A stretch of 64,000 nucleotides of DNA from an uncultured Parabacteroides sp. (lineage in GTDB: Bacteria; Bacteroidota; Bacteroidia; Bacteroidales; Tannerellaceae): the NCBI GenBank assembly GCA_944325345.1, contig CALUZV010000002.1, positions 124,001-188,000 of the forward strand. The letters run 5' to 3'. The notes under the pieces were generated by a model. That model saw only the letters and a program-made list of their open reading frames with translations, was not told the DNA's origin and ran no database searches. Position numbers and translations under genes: made by a program. Every line of letters begins with the position of its first letter. Within the stretch, counting starts at the first letter, position 1. Shown here piece after piece: positions 53,801 to 61,300 of this stretch.

Positions 53801-54090
53801 ACATCACCGCCTGAGCTAATATTTATTTCTAAAACTGAGCCGCCTTCATGTTTCAAATAAACATTTTCTAAGGTAATCGTCGGATTATCATTCGTAACGA
53901 TATAATAATCCTTCGGCTGACCATCGCCAATAATCTTAAAACTACCATCGCCAGAGATTGTGATTTTATTACCAGAAACGTCTATTCCGGAAGAAGATGT
54001 TGGATTAGATAAGTTTAGTTCTTGCCCCCAAACCGCATTCCCCGCCATAACCAGGAACGCCATCATTAAAGTAAAAATTCTCTTTTTCAT
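50869..54090 (-). CDS. Large secreted surface protein with MBG-like repeats
   Basis: 1073 residues with a signal peptide (MKKRIFTLMMAFLVMAGNAVWGQ). An N-terminal beta-helix-like region (~25-280, ITISGDGSFKIIG, TLENVYLKHEGGSVLEI, GDVTINGGTVIFDTT) is followed by several Ig/MBG-type beta-domains (VIVKPRPITVTAMDQEIEVGG, EVKNVGTYTASITFDSDIYGSATVTKTIEIIPRSLTV). A linker rich in Asp/Gly leads to a C-terminal tail typical of type IX substrates (DVQIISMAGAVVAADKVTG...EGVYIVRMGETIVKLQVRN). It is probably an adhesin or surface structural protein; no catalytic motif is seen. It has the same sorting logic as the protein at 873-3962. Confidence 0.85.
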   Translation of the reverse strand: MKKRIFTLMMAFLVMAGNAVWGQELNLSNPTSSSGIDVSGNKITISGDGSFKIIGDGQPKDYYIVTNDNPTITLENVYLKHEGGSVLEINISSGGDVKLILLGENTFEAPDEMCIKNTTLGHLIVQESSTGSLTIKGKTGIDGDAGYPGDVTINGGTVIFDTTDSAISGLRTLTPSGSFEMQGNGVVVTNKPFQYIKWNKNNFKGIFFDNSSAGNNGKGYMYSDVTLSSPLDLTDNNLTATLNTNGHTLTLASGYTLKCDAEEDITGSGTVKAYRVDYDYGQLEGCSAQEAQLPTDYNRYGPSTEVILSDKELSCSTDQDAFVGWMKSGDNKVSTQITTDSNVPNATTITEVAGAWIRKALTLTAEAGEEGVTASFTMSEGLAATAEKTTTKELPTGIDYASLAFITDNTTQAGTSEYVYNVTPTGGTEPVEVKVTFNIQGKAEEITKEDVTVKTDIGEGFTYDGTSHTVVNVTVKGNGSQPVNLEEGADKDFTVTYNYWEPGVETSVTPTQPNVTSVKDAGTYQLLSVKGTSTEDAGSGYYGTIDYTDDNIEVIVKPRPITVTAMDQEIEVGGTFKTTPVIVGSENPNIETITTGVSGETAALQGELKITAKVNVPGEYADAITQGTVAFKDNSSFLAKNYNMDFKAGDAIVTKIIDGNDPEDVEDIVLEIEGAETDDNGKYIYNGVDYSQQEIAVKITLSDGTLQTINPDEYNGTISWGDADEVKNVGTYTASITFDSDIYGSATVTKTIEIIPRSLTVNLTEVPTTIPDDVDMDNLEEWWSPWDDVTYLNEVEPEFTYTRIILVDENGTEIERLADGDIVKVKLEGAALKDGKDGFLKDNYTPTWMYGETEVALEDDGSIILPPTDEDDGDDTGIEVVDPDEGGSIGGGSGIVTKRYQLFLANKDYTFLDVKTDYAAEGLELFSRHDRKYTDAGGSFTVWYEKDGVANEGGYRIFIKRGKSGDYQEVKFDPVSEYFQIRNVQSDIYVKIYAADGFPVGNEEIAATDFRAYAQPNKIIVITPEPTDVQIISMAGAVVAADKVTGQCEFANLAEGVYIVRMGETIVKLQVRN

Positions 54091-54184
54091 GTTTACAAAT
54101 ATTTAAGTTAATCAAAAAATAAAGTTCGTGCTGTTCAAATCATCCTCACAAGCCCTAAAAACTGTATTTCAGGGGTTTCATCAT

Positions 54185-54430
54185 TATTTGCTACCTTAGA
54201 AAACTGTTTTCTACGAGCGAAAATGAATTTTCAAGCCAGGAAAACTGTTTGCTGGGACTTCCAACTCGATTTTCAGCCCCGGAAAAGTGTTTTCTCGAGT
54301 CAAAAATCAATTTTCGACCGCGGAAAACTGTTTTCTTGCGTCGCTAACGCATTTTTGAGTCCGAGAAAACTGTTTTCTAAGCTCAAAAATGGATTTTCAG
54401 CGTCGGAAAACTGTTTGCCACGAATGTAAA
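54185..54430. repeat. Array I: alternating 41/42-bp period between divergent genes
   Basis: GAAAACTG-type blocks start at 54199, 54240, 54282, 54323, 54365 and 54406 (spacings 41, 42, 41, 42, 41). The dyads GAAAACTGTTTTC and GAAAATGAATTTTC alternate about every 20 bp, so an 83-bp double unit is likely. It lies between the starts of the MBG surface protein (minus) and the Rpn-type gene (plus). No gene is supported between 54091 and 54740. Confidence 0.93.
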
Positions 54431-54740
54431 TCGGCTCATAAATAACAGAAAATATTTTCTTAGAGTCGATTTTCAGGGGGTCATAAAAAACGATCCTTTT
54501 TTCTGGCCACGTTTTCGAGGGTTTCGGCGGCAAATTTAGGCAAAATTTTAAATACGCAAACATTTCTCTATAAAATAATTAGCGTTTTCTGCTCAAAAAC
54601 ATAAAAACAGGCAGTTAGCGACCAAATTAATTGATCGTTAATCTGGCCTTCTATCCCGAAATCCCCGGAACTTCCTCCAAACGGCTTCCCCGACCCATCT
54701 CTTTGATAGCTCAGTCCTTTGCTATCTCGGAGGAATACGC

Positions 54741-54748
54741 TAAATTTG
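54741..54748 (+). promoter_or_regulatory. -7 promoter element of the Rpn-type gene
   Basis: TAAATTTG, a TAnnTTTG match, 29 bp before the ATG at 54778. Confidence 0.55.
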
Positions 54749-54777
54749 CGCTATCGAGCGAAAAAAACGAGCAGAAT

Positions 54778-55626
54778 ATGGGTAGATTTATCAATCCGTT
54801 CACCGATGTCGGTTTCAAACGCATCTTCGGGCAGGAAGTCAACAAGGATTTGCTGATTGATTTCCTGAACGATTTGCTGGTGGGCGAGCGGCACATCAAA
54901 GACATTCAATTTATTGATAAAGAAGTGCTGGGGAATACGGTGGAAGACCGCAACAGCATCTATGACGTTTATTGCACGTCCGACAATGGAGAGCAATTCA
55001 TCGTCGAGATGCAGAACCGGAGCCAGCAGAATTTCCGCGAGCGGGCGTTGTTCTACCTCTCGCAGGCCATCACCGGGCAGGGGCAGAAGGGGACGCGGTG
55101 GAAATTCGAACTGAAGGCCGTCTATGGCGTCTTCTTTATGAATTTCAGGCTGGAAGATTCGCCGCGAAAGCTCAGGACGGACGTGATACTGAGCGACCGG
55201 GAGACGCACGAGCTGTTTTGCGACAAGTTGCGCTTCATCTTTTTGGAACTCCCATCCTTCAACAAGGAAGAGGAGGAATGCGAGAATGATTTCGAACGTT
55301 GGATTTATGTATTAAAGAACATGGAAACTTTACAGAGATTACCTTTCAAGGCAAGAAAGTCCGTCTTCAAGCGGCTGGAAGAGATTGTCGATATCGCGGC
55401 CCTGTCGAAGGAAGACCGGGAGAAGTATGACGAGAGCATCAAGGTCTATCGGGATAATTTGGCGACGGAGGCGGCGGCGTTGGAGAAAGGGAAGAGGATT
55501 GGAGAAAGGATTGGAGAAAGAAGAGAGCGTTACAAGAATGCCCGCAAGCTGAGAGCCATGGGTTGCACTCCGGACTTTATCGCCGAGGCCACAGGTCTCT
55601 CTTTAGACGAACTCTCTACATTATAA
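54778..55626 (+). CDS. Rpn-family PD-(D/E)XK nuclease / transposase-like protein
   Basis: 282 residues from ATG 54778; the upstream extension crosses the promoter. Typical features are the N-terminus GRFINPFTDVGFKRIFGQE, the nuclease core SIYDVYCTSDNGEQFIVEMQNR (D...E-x-Q, ~60-82), the central FRERALFYLSQAI and YGVFFMNF segments, and a C-terminal helical part with KGKRIGERIGERRERYK and GCTPDFIAEATGLSLDELSTL. Rpn proteins promote RecA-independent recombination in E. coli; many genomes hold several copies. It is probably intact. It precedes a DUF2461 gene by 8 nt. Confidence 0.88.
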   Translation: MGRFINPFTDVGFKRIFGQEVNKDLLIDFLNDLLVGERHIKDIQFIDKEVLGNTVEDRNSIYDVYCTSDNGEQFIVEMQNRSQQNFRERALFYLSQAITGQGQKGTRWKFELKAVYGVFFMNFRLEDSPRKLRTDVILSDRETHELFCDKLRFIFLELPSFNKEEEECENDFERWIYVLKNMETLQRLPFKARKSVFKRLEEIVDIAALSKEDREKYDESIKVYRDNLATEAAALEKGKRIGERIGERRERYKNARKLRAMGCTPDFIAEATGLSLDELSTL

Positions 55627-55634
55627 CATCCATC

Positions 55635-56306
55635 ATGAACCAAGAAATATTATCCTATCTAAAAGAATTGGCGGCGAACAACAACCGCCCGTGGTTTCAA
55701 GAAAACAAACCGCGATACGAGGTGTTGCACCAAGCATTCATCGACGAGGTGCAGCAATTGATTAACCGGATTGCCCTCTTCGATCCGGAGATTGCCGGGC
55801 TGGAGGCCAAGAGCTGCCTCTTCCGTATTTACCGAGACATCCGCTTCTCGCCGGACAAGACGCCTTACAAGCGGCACTTCTCCGCTTATATTGCGCGGGG
55901 CGGACGGTCGAGCGAATGGGGCGGTTACTATTTCCACCTCGAACCGGGCAACTGCCACTTGGCGGGCGGCATCTGGTGTCCGTCGCCCAAGCTGTTGAAG
56001 CGGCTGAGGCAGGATATTTATGACCATATCGACGAGTTTGCGTCGATTATCGAGAATCCGGATTTCAAGGCGACTTACCCGACGTTGGAAGGCGAGACGC
56101 TGAAGCGGATGCCGGTGGGCTTCCCGACGGATTTCCCATACGGGGAGGTCTTGCGACATAAGGATTTCTGCGTATCCACGACCTTGCCCGACGAGTTTTT
56201 CTTCGCGGAGGACTGGGTGGAGCAGACGGCGAAGCTCCTGGAGAAGCTCTTGCCCTTTAACCGCTTCCTGAATTATACGCTGGAAGAATACTACGGACTC
56301 ATCTAA
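55635..56306 (+). CDS. DUF2461-family protein
   Basis: 223 residues from ATG 55635 (MNQEILSYLKELAANNNRPWF). The family pattern is clear: NRPWFQENKPRYE, SCLFRIYRDIRFSPDKTPYKRHFSAYI, SSEWGGYYFHLEPGNCHLAGGIWCPSPKLL and the C-terminal DFCVSTTLPDEFFF. The biochemical function is unknown. It lies 8 nt after the Rpn gene and 20 nt before sppA, so all three may be one operon. Confidence 0.88.
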   Translation: MNQEILSYLKELAANNNRPWFQENKPRYEVLHQAFIDEVQQLINRIALFDPEIAGLEAKSCLFRIYRDIRFSPDKTPYKRHFSAYIARGGRSSEWGGYYFHLEPGNCHLAGGIWCPSPKLLKRLRQDIYDHIDEFASIIENPDFKATYPTLEGETLKRMPVGFPTDFPYGEVLRHKDFCVSTTLPDEFFFAEDWVEQTAKLLEKLLPFNRFLNYTLEEYYGLI

Positions 56307-56326
56307 TATATAATATAAGGTATAGC

Positions 56327-58090
56327 ATGAAACGTTTCTTTCTGACACTCCTGGCTTCGACGCTGGGAGTTTTTATTGCCGCCGGCCTCCTCTTGTTTAT
56401 CGGTATTGGAATGCTGATGAGCATAGCTATGTCGAGCACGAAGCAAACAGTTTACGAACCAAAGGCGAATACGATTTACAAATTGGATTTACAAGGCTCC
56501 TTAGTCGAGCAGGCACAGGATAACCCGCTGGAACTTCTCTTCGGCAACGCCGAGAAGCAACTGGGTGTCTCTGATGTCATCAAGGCTATCCGGAATGCAC
56601 GGATGAATCCGAATATCTCCGGGATTTACTTGGACGCCGGCAACCTTTCCGCCGGTTTCGCCTCGCTGGAATCCATCCGCGAGGAGCTGAAGGCATTCAA
56701 GGCGGCCGACAAGTTCATCGTCGCGTATGCCGACAACTATACGCAAGGGACGTACTACCTCGCCAGCGTCGCCGACTCGCTCTTCCTGAATCCGCAAGGG
56801 ACAGTCGGACTGACGGGCTTGGCCTCGCAGGGGTTGTTCTTCACTGGCTTGGGCGACAAGCTGGGTATCCACTACGAGATTTTCAAGGCGGGGAAATACA
56901 AGAGCGCGGTCGAGCCATATATGCTGGACAAGTTCAGTGCCGAGAACCGCGAGCAGCTGACTTCCCTCCTCAACGACATCTGGTATCACTGGCTGGAGAA
57001 CATCGCCAAAGACCGCAACACCACGACCGGCGACCTCAACCGCTACGCCAACGAAGGCCGTGCCCTGGGTGAGGCTCAGAACGCTTTGCAGTTCCGCCTC
57101 GCCGACCGTCTCTGCTACTGCTTCGAGGCCGAGAACTGCGCCAAGCGGATGGCGGGTCAGCCGGATGCGGAGGAAATGCGCTGCGCCTCAACATCCAAGT
57201 TGCTTTCGATGAACACCTACGACTCCACGGGTCCGGATAAAATCGCGGTGGTCTATGCGGAGGGCACCATCATGTCGGATGCCAACAACGAGGGATATTT
57301 GGAGACCTTAGTCTCGGAGGATATTATCAGCGACCTGCGCAACTTGATGAAGAAGGACGAGGTGAAGGCCGTCGTCCTCCGCATCAACTCCCCGGGCGGT
57401 GATGCGTATCTGGCGGAACAAATCTGGAAGGCCGTCGCCGACCTGAAGGCGGTCAAGCCGGTCGTCGTCTCGATGGGCGACTATGCGGCTTCGGGGGGCT
57501 ACTACATCGCGTGCGCCGCCAACAAGATTGTGGCCGAGCCGACGACGCTGACCGGCTCCATCGGGGTCTTCGGGGTGATGCCAAACCTCGCGGGCACGTT
57601 CCAAAAGATTGGGATTACGAGCGATATGGTCAAGACGAATGCCTTCGCCGACTTGGGCGACCTCTCGCGTCCGATGCTCCCCGACGAACGCCTCCTTATC
57701 CAGCGCTCCGTCGAACGGACGTACGACCTCTTCCTCTCGCGTTGCGCCGAGGGACGGGGAAAGAGCAAAGCGGACATCAACGCCGTGGCTCAGGGCCGCG
57801 TCTGGACGGGTAGCCAAGCCTTGGAGGTGGGTTTGGTGGACCGCTTGGGCAGTATGCAGACGGCGATTGACGAGGCGATGTCCCTCGCGGGACCGGGCGA
57901 CTATTCGGTCTATACGGTGAATGCGCCCAAGGACTTCTGGACGGAGTCGATGGAGCTGTTGATGGACGACGCGCAGCTCTCCCTCTCCCGTCTGCTGATG
58001 GACGACGAGACGCTCCGCCTCTACCAGGCCGTCCACGAGGCGCGCTCGCTGCGGGGGATACAGGCGAGGATGCCGTTCTGGTATTTCTAA
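56327..58090 (+). CDS. sppA: Signal peptide peptidase SppA, 67-kDa type
   Basis: 587 residues with an N-terminal membrane anchor (~5-30). The two tandem S49 domains are seen. The N-terminal one provides the catalytic Lys in EIFKAGKYKSAVEPYM (~190). The C-terminal one has the Ser in VVVSMGDYAASGGYYIACAANKIVAEPTTLTGSIGVFG (~395). It degrades cleaved signal peptides in the inner membrane, facing the periplasm. The length matches the 67K form. It is followed by a terminator made of the CGCGGATT-type hairpin. Confidence 0.94.
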   Translation: MKRFFLTLLASTLGVFIAAGLLLFIGIGMLMSIAMSSTKQTVYEPKANTIYKLDLQGSLVEQAQDNPLELLFGNAEKQLGVSDVIKAIRNARMNPNISGIYLDAGNLSAGFASLESIREELKAFKAADKFIVAYADNYTQGTYYLASVADSLFLNPQGTVGLTGLASQGLFFTGLGDKLGIHYEIFKAGKYKSAVEPYMLDKFSAENREQLTSLLNDIWYHWLENIAKDRNTTTGDLNRYANEGRALGEAQNALQFRLADRLCYCFEAENCAKRMAGQPDAEEMRCASTSKLLSMNTYDSTGPDKIAVVYAEGTIMSDANNEGYLETLVSEDIISDLRNLMKKDEVKAVVLRINSPGGDAYLAEQIWKAVADLKAVKPVVVSMGDYAASGGYYIACAANKIVAEPTTLTGSIGVFGVMPNLAGTFQKIGITSDMVKTNAFADLGDLSRPMLPDERLLIQRSVERTYDLFLSRCAEGRGKSKADINAVAQGRVWTGSQALEVGLVDRLGSMQTAIDEAMSLAGPGDYSVYTVNAPKDFWTESMELLMDDAQLSLSRLLMDDETLRLYQAVHEARSLRGIQARMPFWYF

Positions 58091-58106
58091 ACAGATATTA
58101 TAGTAG

Positions 58107-58168
58107 GCACGGATTACGCGGATTTCACGGTTTGAAGATTTTCCTTCGCCGTGAAGTCCGCGTTTTTG
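58107..58168 (+). terminator. Terminator of sppA formed by a cassette-type repeat
   Basis: The arms 58115-58129 and 58149-58163 pair over 15 bp (one wobble) and are followed by TTTTTG. The left side contains CACGGATTACGCGGATTT (58107-58124), identical to 18 bases of the repeat beside the GxxExxY gene (26412-26441, other strand). Confidence 0.75.
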
Positions 58169-58178
58169 TTTCTTTAAC

Positions 58179-58218
58179 GCAAATTCGTTTGCAGCATTAC
58201 GAATTATTCGTAGTTTTG
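58179..58218 (+). promoter_or_regulatory. blaI promoter with two perfect operator-like dyads
   Basis: TTTG (58188-58191), exactly 19 bp, TAGTTTTG (58211-58218) is a full consensus promoter 28 bp before the blaI ATG. A 15-bp perfect dyad TACGAATTATTCGTA (58198-58212) fills the spacer and touches the -7 element. A second dyad GCAAATTCGTTTGC (58179-58192) covers the -33 element. Both are good candidates for BlaI/MecI-type autorepression. Confidence 0.8.
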
Positions 58219-58245
58219 CGTCATAATCGTAAACAACTAACAGAT

Positions 58246-58614
58246 ATGGATAAATTAACAACACAAGAAGAAGAAGCGATGCGCGGAATCTGGAAAATCG
58301 GTCCCTGCGTCCTCCGCGATTTACTCGCCGTCTATCCCGACCCGAAGCCGCCCTACACCACCCTCGCCTCGGTAGTCAAAAACCTCGAGCGCAAGCACTA
58401 CGTCCGGGCACAGCGCGTCGGCAACGTCTATCTCTACCACGCCACGGTGCAGCCCGGCGACTACAAACGCGCTTGCATGAGCGGCATCGTCTCGAACCTC
58501 TTCGGCAACTCCTACAAAGAGTTGGTCTCTTTCTTCGCCCGCGACGAGAAGATTTCGGCGGACGACCTGAAGGACATTATCAACATGATTGAACAACAGA
58601 ACACCGAAAAATAA
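58246..58614 (+). CDS. blaI: BlaI/MecI-family winged-helix repressor
   Basis: 122 residues from ATG 58246 (MDKLTTQEEEAMRGIWKIGP). A winged helix (LRDLLAVYPDPKPPYTTLASVVKNLERKHYVRAQRVGNVYLYHATV, ~22-68) is followed by a C-terminal dimerisation helix (SADDLKDIINMIEQQN) with the usual site region for cleavage. It should repress its own operon through the dyads at 58179-58212 and be inactivated by the BlaR1-like protease encoded 8 nt downstream. No beta-lactamase gene is adjacent. Confidence 0.93.
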   Translation: MDKLTTQEEEAMRGIWKIGPCVLRDLLAVYPDPKPPYTTLASVVKNLERKHYVRAQRVGNVYLYHATVQPGDYKRACMSGIVSNLFGNSYKELVSFFARDEKISADDLKDIINMIEQQNTEK

Positions 58615-58622
58615 TCGCTGCC

Positions 58623-59858
58623 ATGAATCCCCTCCTCCTCTACCTCCTGAAGGTAAACCTGGCGCTGCTCATTTTCTACGCCGTTTACCGCCTCCTCTTT
58701 GCTACGGACACGTTTTTCCGCCTCCGCCGCGCCATCCTGCTTGCGTTTTTCGGGATTGCCCTGCTCTATCCGCTGGTCGATGTGCAAGGTTTATTGGGAG
58801 AAAAGCCTGCCGTGCAGCAAGTGGCAGTCCTTTACGCTACCTGGCTCCCCGAAGTAACCGTTACGGCGGCGGGCGGCGGTTGGAATCTTGCGGATGTCCT
58901 GAATACGGCCTGTCTCGCGCTTTGCATCGGCGGCTGGGTCGTGCTCTCGCTCCGTTTCGCGGCTCGCCTCGCCGGGATTGTCCGGCTGATACGTCAATCT
59001 CCGAAGATGCGCGTGCGGGGCATCGAGATTCGCTGCCTCGCTCGTCCGGACAGCCCGTTCTCCTTCTTCCGCGCCATCTTTATCCACCCCGCGTCGCACA
59101 CCGACAGCGAGTTGGACGAAATCCTGCTCCACGAAGAGACGCACGCGCGGCAAATACACTCCGCCGACGTCCTCATCGCCGAGCTCCTCACCATCTTCTG
59201 CTGGATGAATCCCGTCGCCTGGCTCTTCCGCCGCGAAGTCCGCGACAATCTGGAGTATCTGGCAGACCGCCAAGTCCTCCGCCACGGTATCGACAGCCGT
59301 CGCTATCAGTACCATCTGCTCGGACTGGCCTATCCTCAGGCTGCAGCTAACTTATATAACAATTTCAATGTTTTATCACTCAAAAATCGAATTGTCATGA
59401 TGAACAAACAACAGACAAAAGGCATCGGCCGGGCAAAATATCTCGTCGCCCTGCCCCTCGCCGCCGCCCTCGTCGCGGTCAATCAAGTGGATGCGCTGGC
59501 GCGTGTCGCTGAGGAACCGACAACGGTAGTCCTCCAGCAAGATAAGGTTTATAAAGTTGTCGAATATATGCCCGAATTCCCCGGAGGAATGAATAGTTTA
59601 CTGGATTATATTGCAAAAAATATCAAATATCCGGAAGAGGCTCAGAAAAAAGGCATCAACGGACGGGTTATTCTCCAATTTATCGTGAATACGGATGGTA
59701 GCCTGAGCGATTTCAAAATTATTCGAGGCGTAGATCCGCAGCTCGATGCCGAGGCTCTGCGAGTTGTCAAGTCCATGCCGAAGTGGACACCCGGTAAAGA
59801 TAAAGGTCAAGTAGTCCCAGTTTACTACACGCTCCCGGTTATCTTTGAACTTCAGTAA
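58623..59858 (+). CDS. BlaR1-like M56 metallopeptidase fused to a TonB C-terminal domain
   Basis: 411 residues. Three N-terminal membrane helices (~5-25, 35-52, 95-115) lead to the M56 domain with HEETHARQIHSADVL (~175, zinc HExxH) and a further helix (LIAELLTIFCWMNPVAWLF). After ~265 there is another membrane segment (YLVALPLAAALVAVNQV), then a complete TonB_C domain (~320-411, YMPEFPGGMNSLLDYIAKNIKYPEEAQKKGINGRVILQFIVNTDG). The penicillin-sensor domain of true BlaR1 is absent, so the signal is not a simple beta-lactam acylation. A Bacteroidetes-type regulator or protease with an energy-transducer-like sensor is inferred. Confidence 0.9.
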   Translation: MNPLLLYLLKVNLALLIFYAVYRLLFATDTFFRLRRAILLAFFGIALLYPLVDVQGLLGEKPAVQQVAVLYATWLPEVTVTAAGGGWNLADVLNTACLALCIGGWVVLSLRFAARLAGIVRLIRQSPKMRVRGIEIRCLARPDSPFSFFRAIFIHPASHTDSELDEILLHEETHARQIHSADVLIAELLTIFCWMNPVAWLFRREVRDNLEYLADRQVLRHGIDSRRYQYHLLGLAYPQAAANLYNNFNVLSLKNRIVMMNKQQTKGIGRAKYLVALPLAAALVAVNQVDALARVAEEPTTVVLQQDKVYKVVEYMPEFPGGMNSLLDYIAKNIKYPEEAQKKGINGRVILQFIVNTDGSLSDFKIIRGVDPQLDAEALRVVKSMPKWTPGKDKGQVVPVYYTLPVIFELQ

Positions 59859-59876
59859 TAAGTATGGAAACAACGG

Positions 59877-59913
59877 GGCGGGCGATGGCTTAGAGCGGTC
59901 GCCCGCCTTTTTT
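59877..59913 (+). terminator. Intrinsic terminator of the blaI-blaR1 operon
   Basis: GGCGGGCGA pairs perfectly with TCGCCCGCC and six T follow, 18 nt past the stop codon. Confidence 0.9.
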
Positions 59914-59971
59914 AGGCTCTTTCTCTACCTCTCCAACCGCCCCAACTACTCTTTGTCCCTCTAAATTTGAC

Positions 59972-60235
59972 ACTTCAAGCTGTGAAAAGTGTCAATGCCA
60001 TAATGCATTTACTACTTCTTCATGAAAAAGTACTCCATGCATTATTGAATTTACCACTTCTTCACGAAAAAGTACTCCGCGCATTATTGCTTTTACCACT
60101 TCTTCATGAAAAAGTACTCCGCGCATTATTGCTTTTACCACTTCTTCATGAAAAAGTACTCCGCGCATTATTGAATTTACCACTTCTTCACGGAAAAGTA
60201 CTCCATGCATTATTGAATTTACCACTTCTTCTGGA
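59972..60235. repeat. Array J: 42-bp period between convergent genes
   Basis: GAAAAAGTACTCC blocks align at 60025, 60067, 60109, 60151 and 60193, with an older degenerate unit from 59983, always 42 bp apart. Neighbouring units are up to about 95 percent identical. It lies between the terminator of blaI-blaR1 and the xerD stop codon. Long ORFs in either strand through this stretch are repeat products. No other feature is seen between 59914 and 60275. Confidence 0.95.
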
Positions 60236-60275
60236 AGAAGAGGCGAAATTGGAGGCTACTGCGGAGGTTGCTGCG

Positions 60276-61217
60276 CTACGACCGCTCCGGCTCGGTGTGG
60301 GTGGAGGACTCAAAGTGCGCCCGGGGGTGGTGCTGGAGGATTTCTTGGCGCAGCGACTCGCGGTCGATGTGCGTATAAATCTCGGTGGTAGTGATTTTCT
60401 CGTGCCCCAACATCGCTTGGATGGCGCGGAGGTTGGCCCCGCCCTCGAGGAGGTGCGTCGCGAAGGAGTGGCGGAAGGTGTGCGGGCTGACGGTCTTGTG
60501 GATACCCGCGAGCGCGGCCTGCTGCTTGACGATGGTGAAGACCATGACGCGGGTGAGGGCCGCGCCGCGACGGTTGAGGAAAAGGTAGTCCTCGAAGCCG
60601 GGCTTGGGGGTGATGGCCTCGCGGTCGGGCAGGTAGAGGCGGATTTCGTGGAGGGCGGTCTTGGAGATGGGGACGAGGCGCTGCTTGCTGCCCTTGCCCC
60701 AGACACGGATAAACTGTTCCTTGGGATAAACGTCGCTGTACCGGAGGTTTACCAGCTCGGAGACACGGAGGCCGCAGCTGTAGAGCACCTCGAGCATGGC
60801 GCGGTTGCGGTGGCCCTCGGGCTTGCTGAGGTCGATGCTGGCGAGGATGGCGTTGATTTCATCGACGGAGAGGACCTCGGGGAGGCGCATCCCAATCTTG
60901 GGAGATTCGAGGAACTCCGTCGGGTCGGCGTCGAGGTAATTTTCGAGGACGAGGTAATGGTAGAACGACTTGATACCGGAGATGATGCGCGCCTGCGAGC
61001 GGGGGTGGATGCCGATGTCGCGGAGCTGGGCGACGAACTGCTGGAGGTCGTCGTAGGTGATGTTGAGCGGCGACTTGCCGAGGTCGTCGGCGAAGCGGCG
61101 GAGCTTGTCCACGTCGGAGGTGTAAGCCTCTATCGAGTTGGGGGAAAGGCCACGCTCGAGCTTGAGGAAGTTCTCGTAGGCCCGGAAGAGGTTGCGATGT
61201 TTTTGTTGATAATTCAT
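60276..61217 (-). CDS. xerD: Site-specific tyrosine recombinase XerD
   Basis: 313 residues from ATG 61217 (MNYQQKHRNLFRAYENFLKLERGLSPNSIEAY). An N-terminal SAM-like core-binding domain (~1-90) is followed by the catalytic domain with Arg in YSCGLRVSELVNL (~155), Lys in GKGSKQRLVP (~180), HTFRHSFATHLLEGGANLRAIQAMLGHEKITTTEIYTHID (His, Arg, His and nucleophile Tyr, ~250-290). It resolves chromosome dimers at dif together with XerC. The C-terminus is slightly extended (HPRAHFESSTHTEPERS). No integron or element boundary is adjacent, so the housekeeping role is favoured. Confidence 0.92.
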   Translation of the reverse strand: MNYQQKHRNLFRAYENFLKLERGLSPNSIEAYTSDVDKLRRFADDLGKSPLNITYDDLQQFVAQLRDIGIHPRSQARIISGIKSFYHYLVLENYLDADPTEFLESPKIGMRLPEVLSVDEINAILASIDLSKPEGHRNRAMLEVLYSCGLRVSELVNLRYSDVYPKEQFIRVWGKGSKQRLVPISKTALHEIRLYLPDREAITPKPGFEDYLFLNRRGAALTRVMVFTIVKQQAALAGIHKTVSPHTFRHSFATHLLEGGANLRAIQAMLGHEKITTTEIYTHIDRESLRQEILQHHPRAHFESSTHTEPERS

Positions 61218-61257
61218 AATTCGTAAGTTATAATTCCGGCAATCTGCAGGAATTTCG

Positions 61258-61265
61258 TATCTTTG
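61258..61265 (+). promoter_or_regulatory. -7 promoter element of aroQ
   Basis: TATCTTTG, with TATCTTTGCG forming a perfect inverted pair with CGCAAAGATA at 61299-61308. Transcription to the right would start near 61272. Confidence 0.6.
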
Positions 61266-61300
61266 CGCCAAATTTTTTCTTTCTCCGGGCTAAAGACCCG

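Noticed and set aside
54778..55626. Rpn-type gene as evidence of an insertion sequence
   Set aside because: No terminal inverted repeats or target duplication are visible; this family is commonly chromosomal and stand-alone.
1..60235. CRISPR arrays, suggested by many regularly spaced repeats
   Set aside because: Units are directly adjacent with similar sequence throughout, spacers are not unique, unit lengths are 23 or 41-42 bp, and no cas genes are present.
59967..61226. 419-codon plus-strand ORF
   Set aside because: Its first part is the translated 42-bp array and the rest is antisense to xerD, which carries all catalytic motifs.
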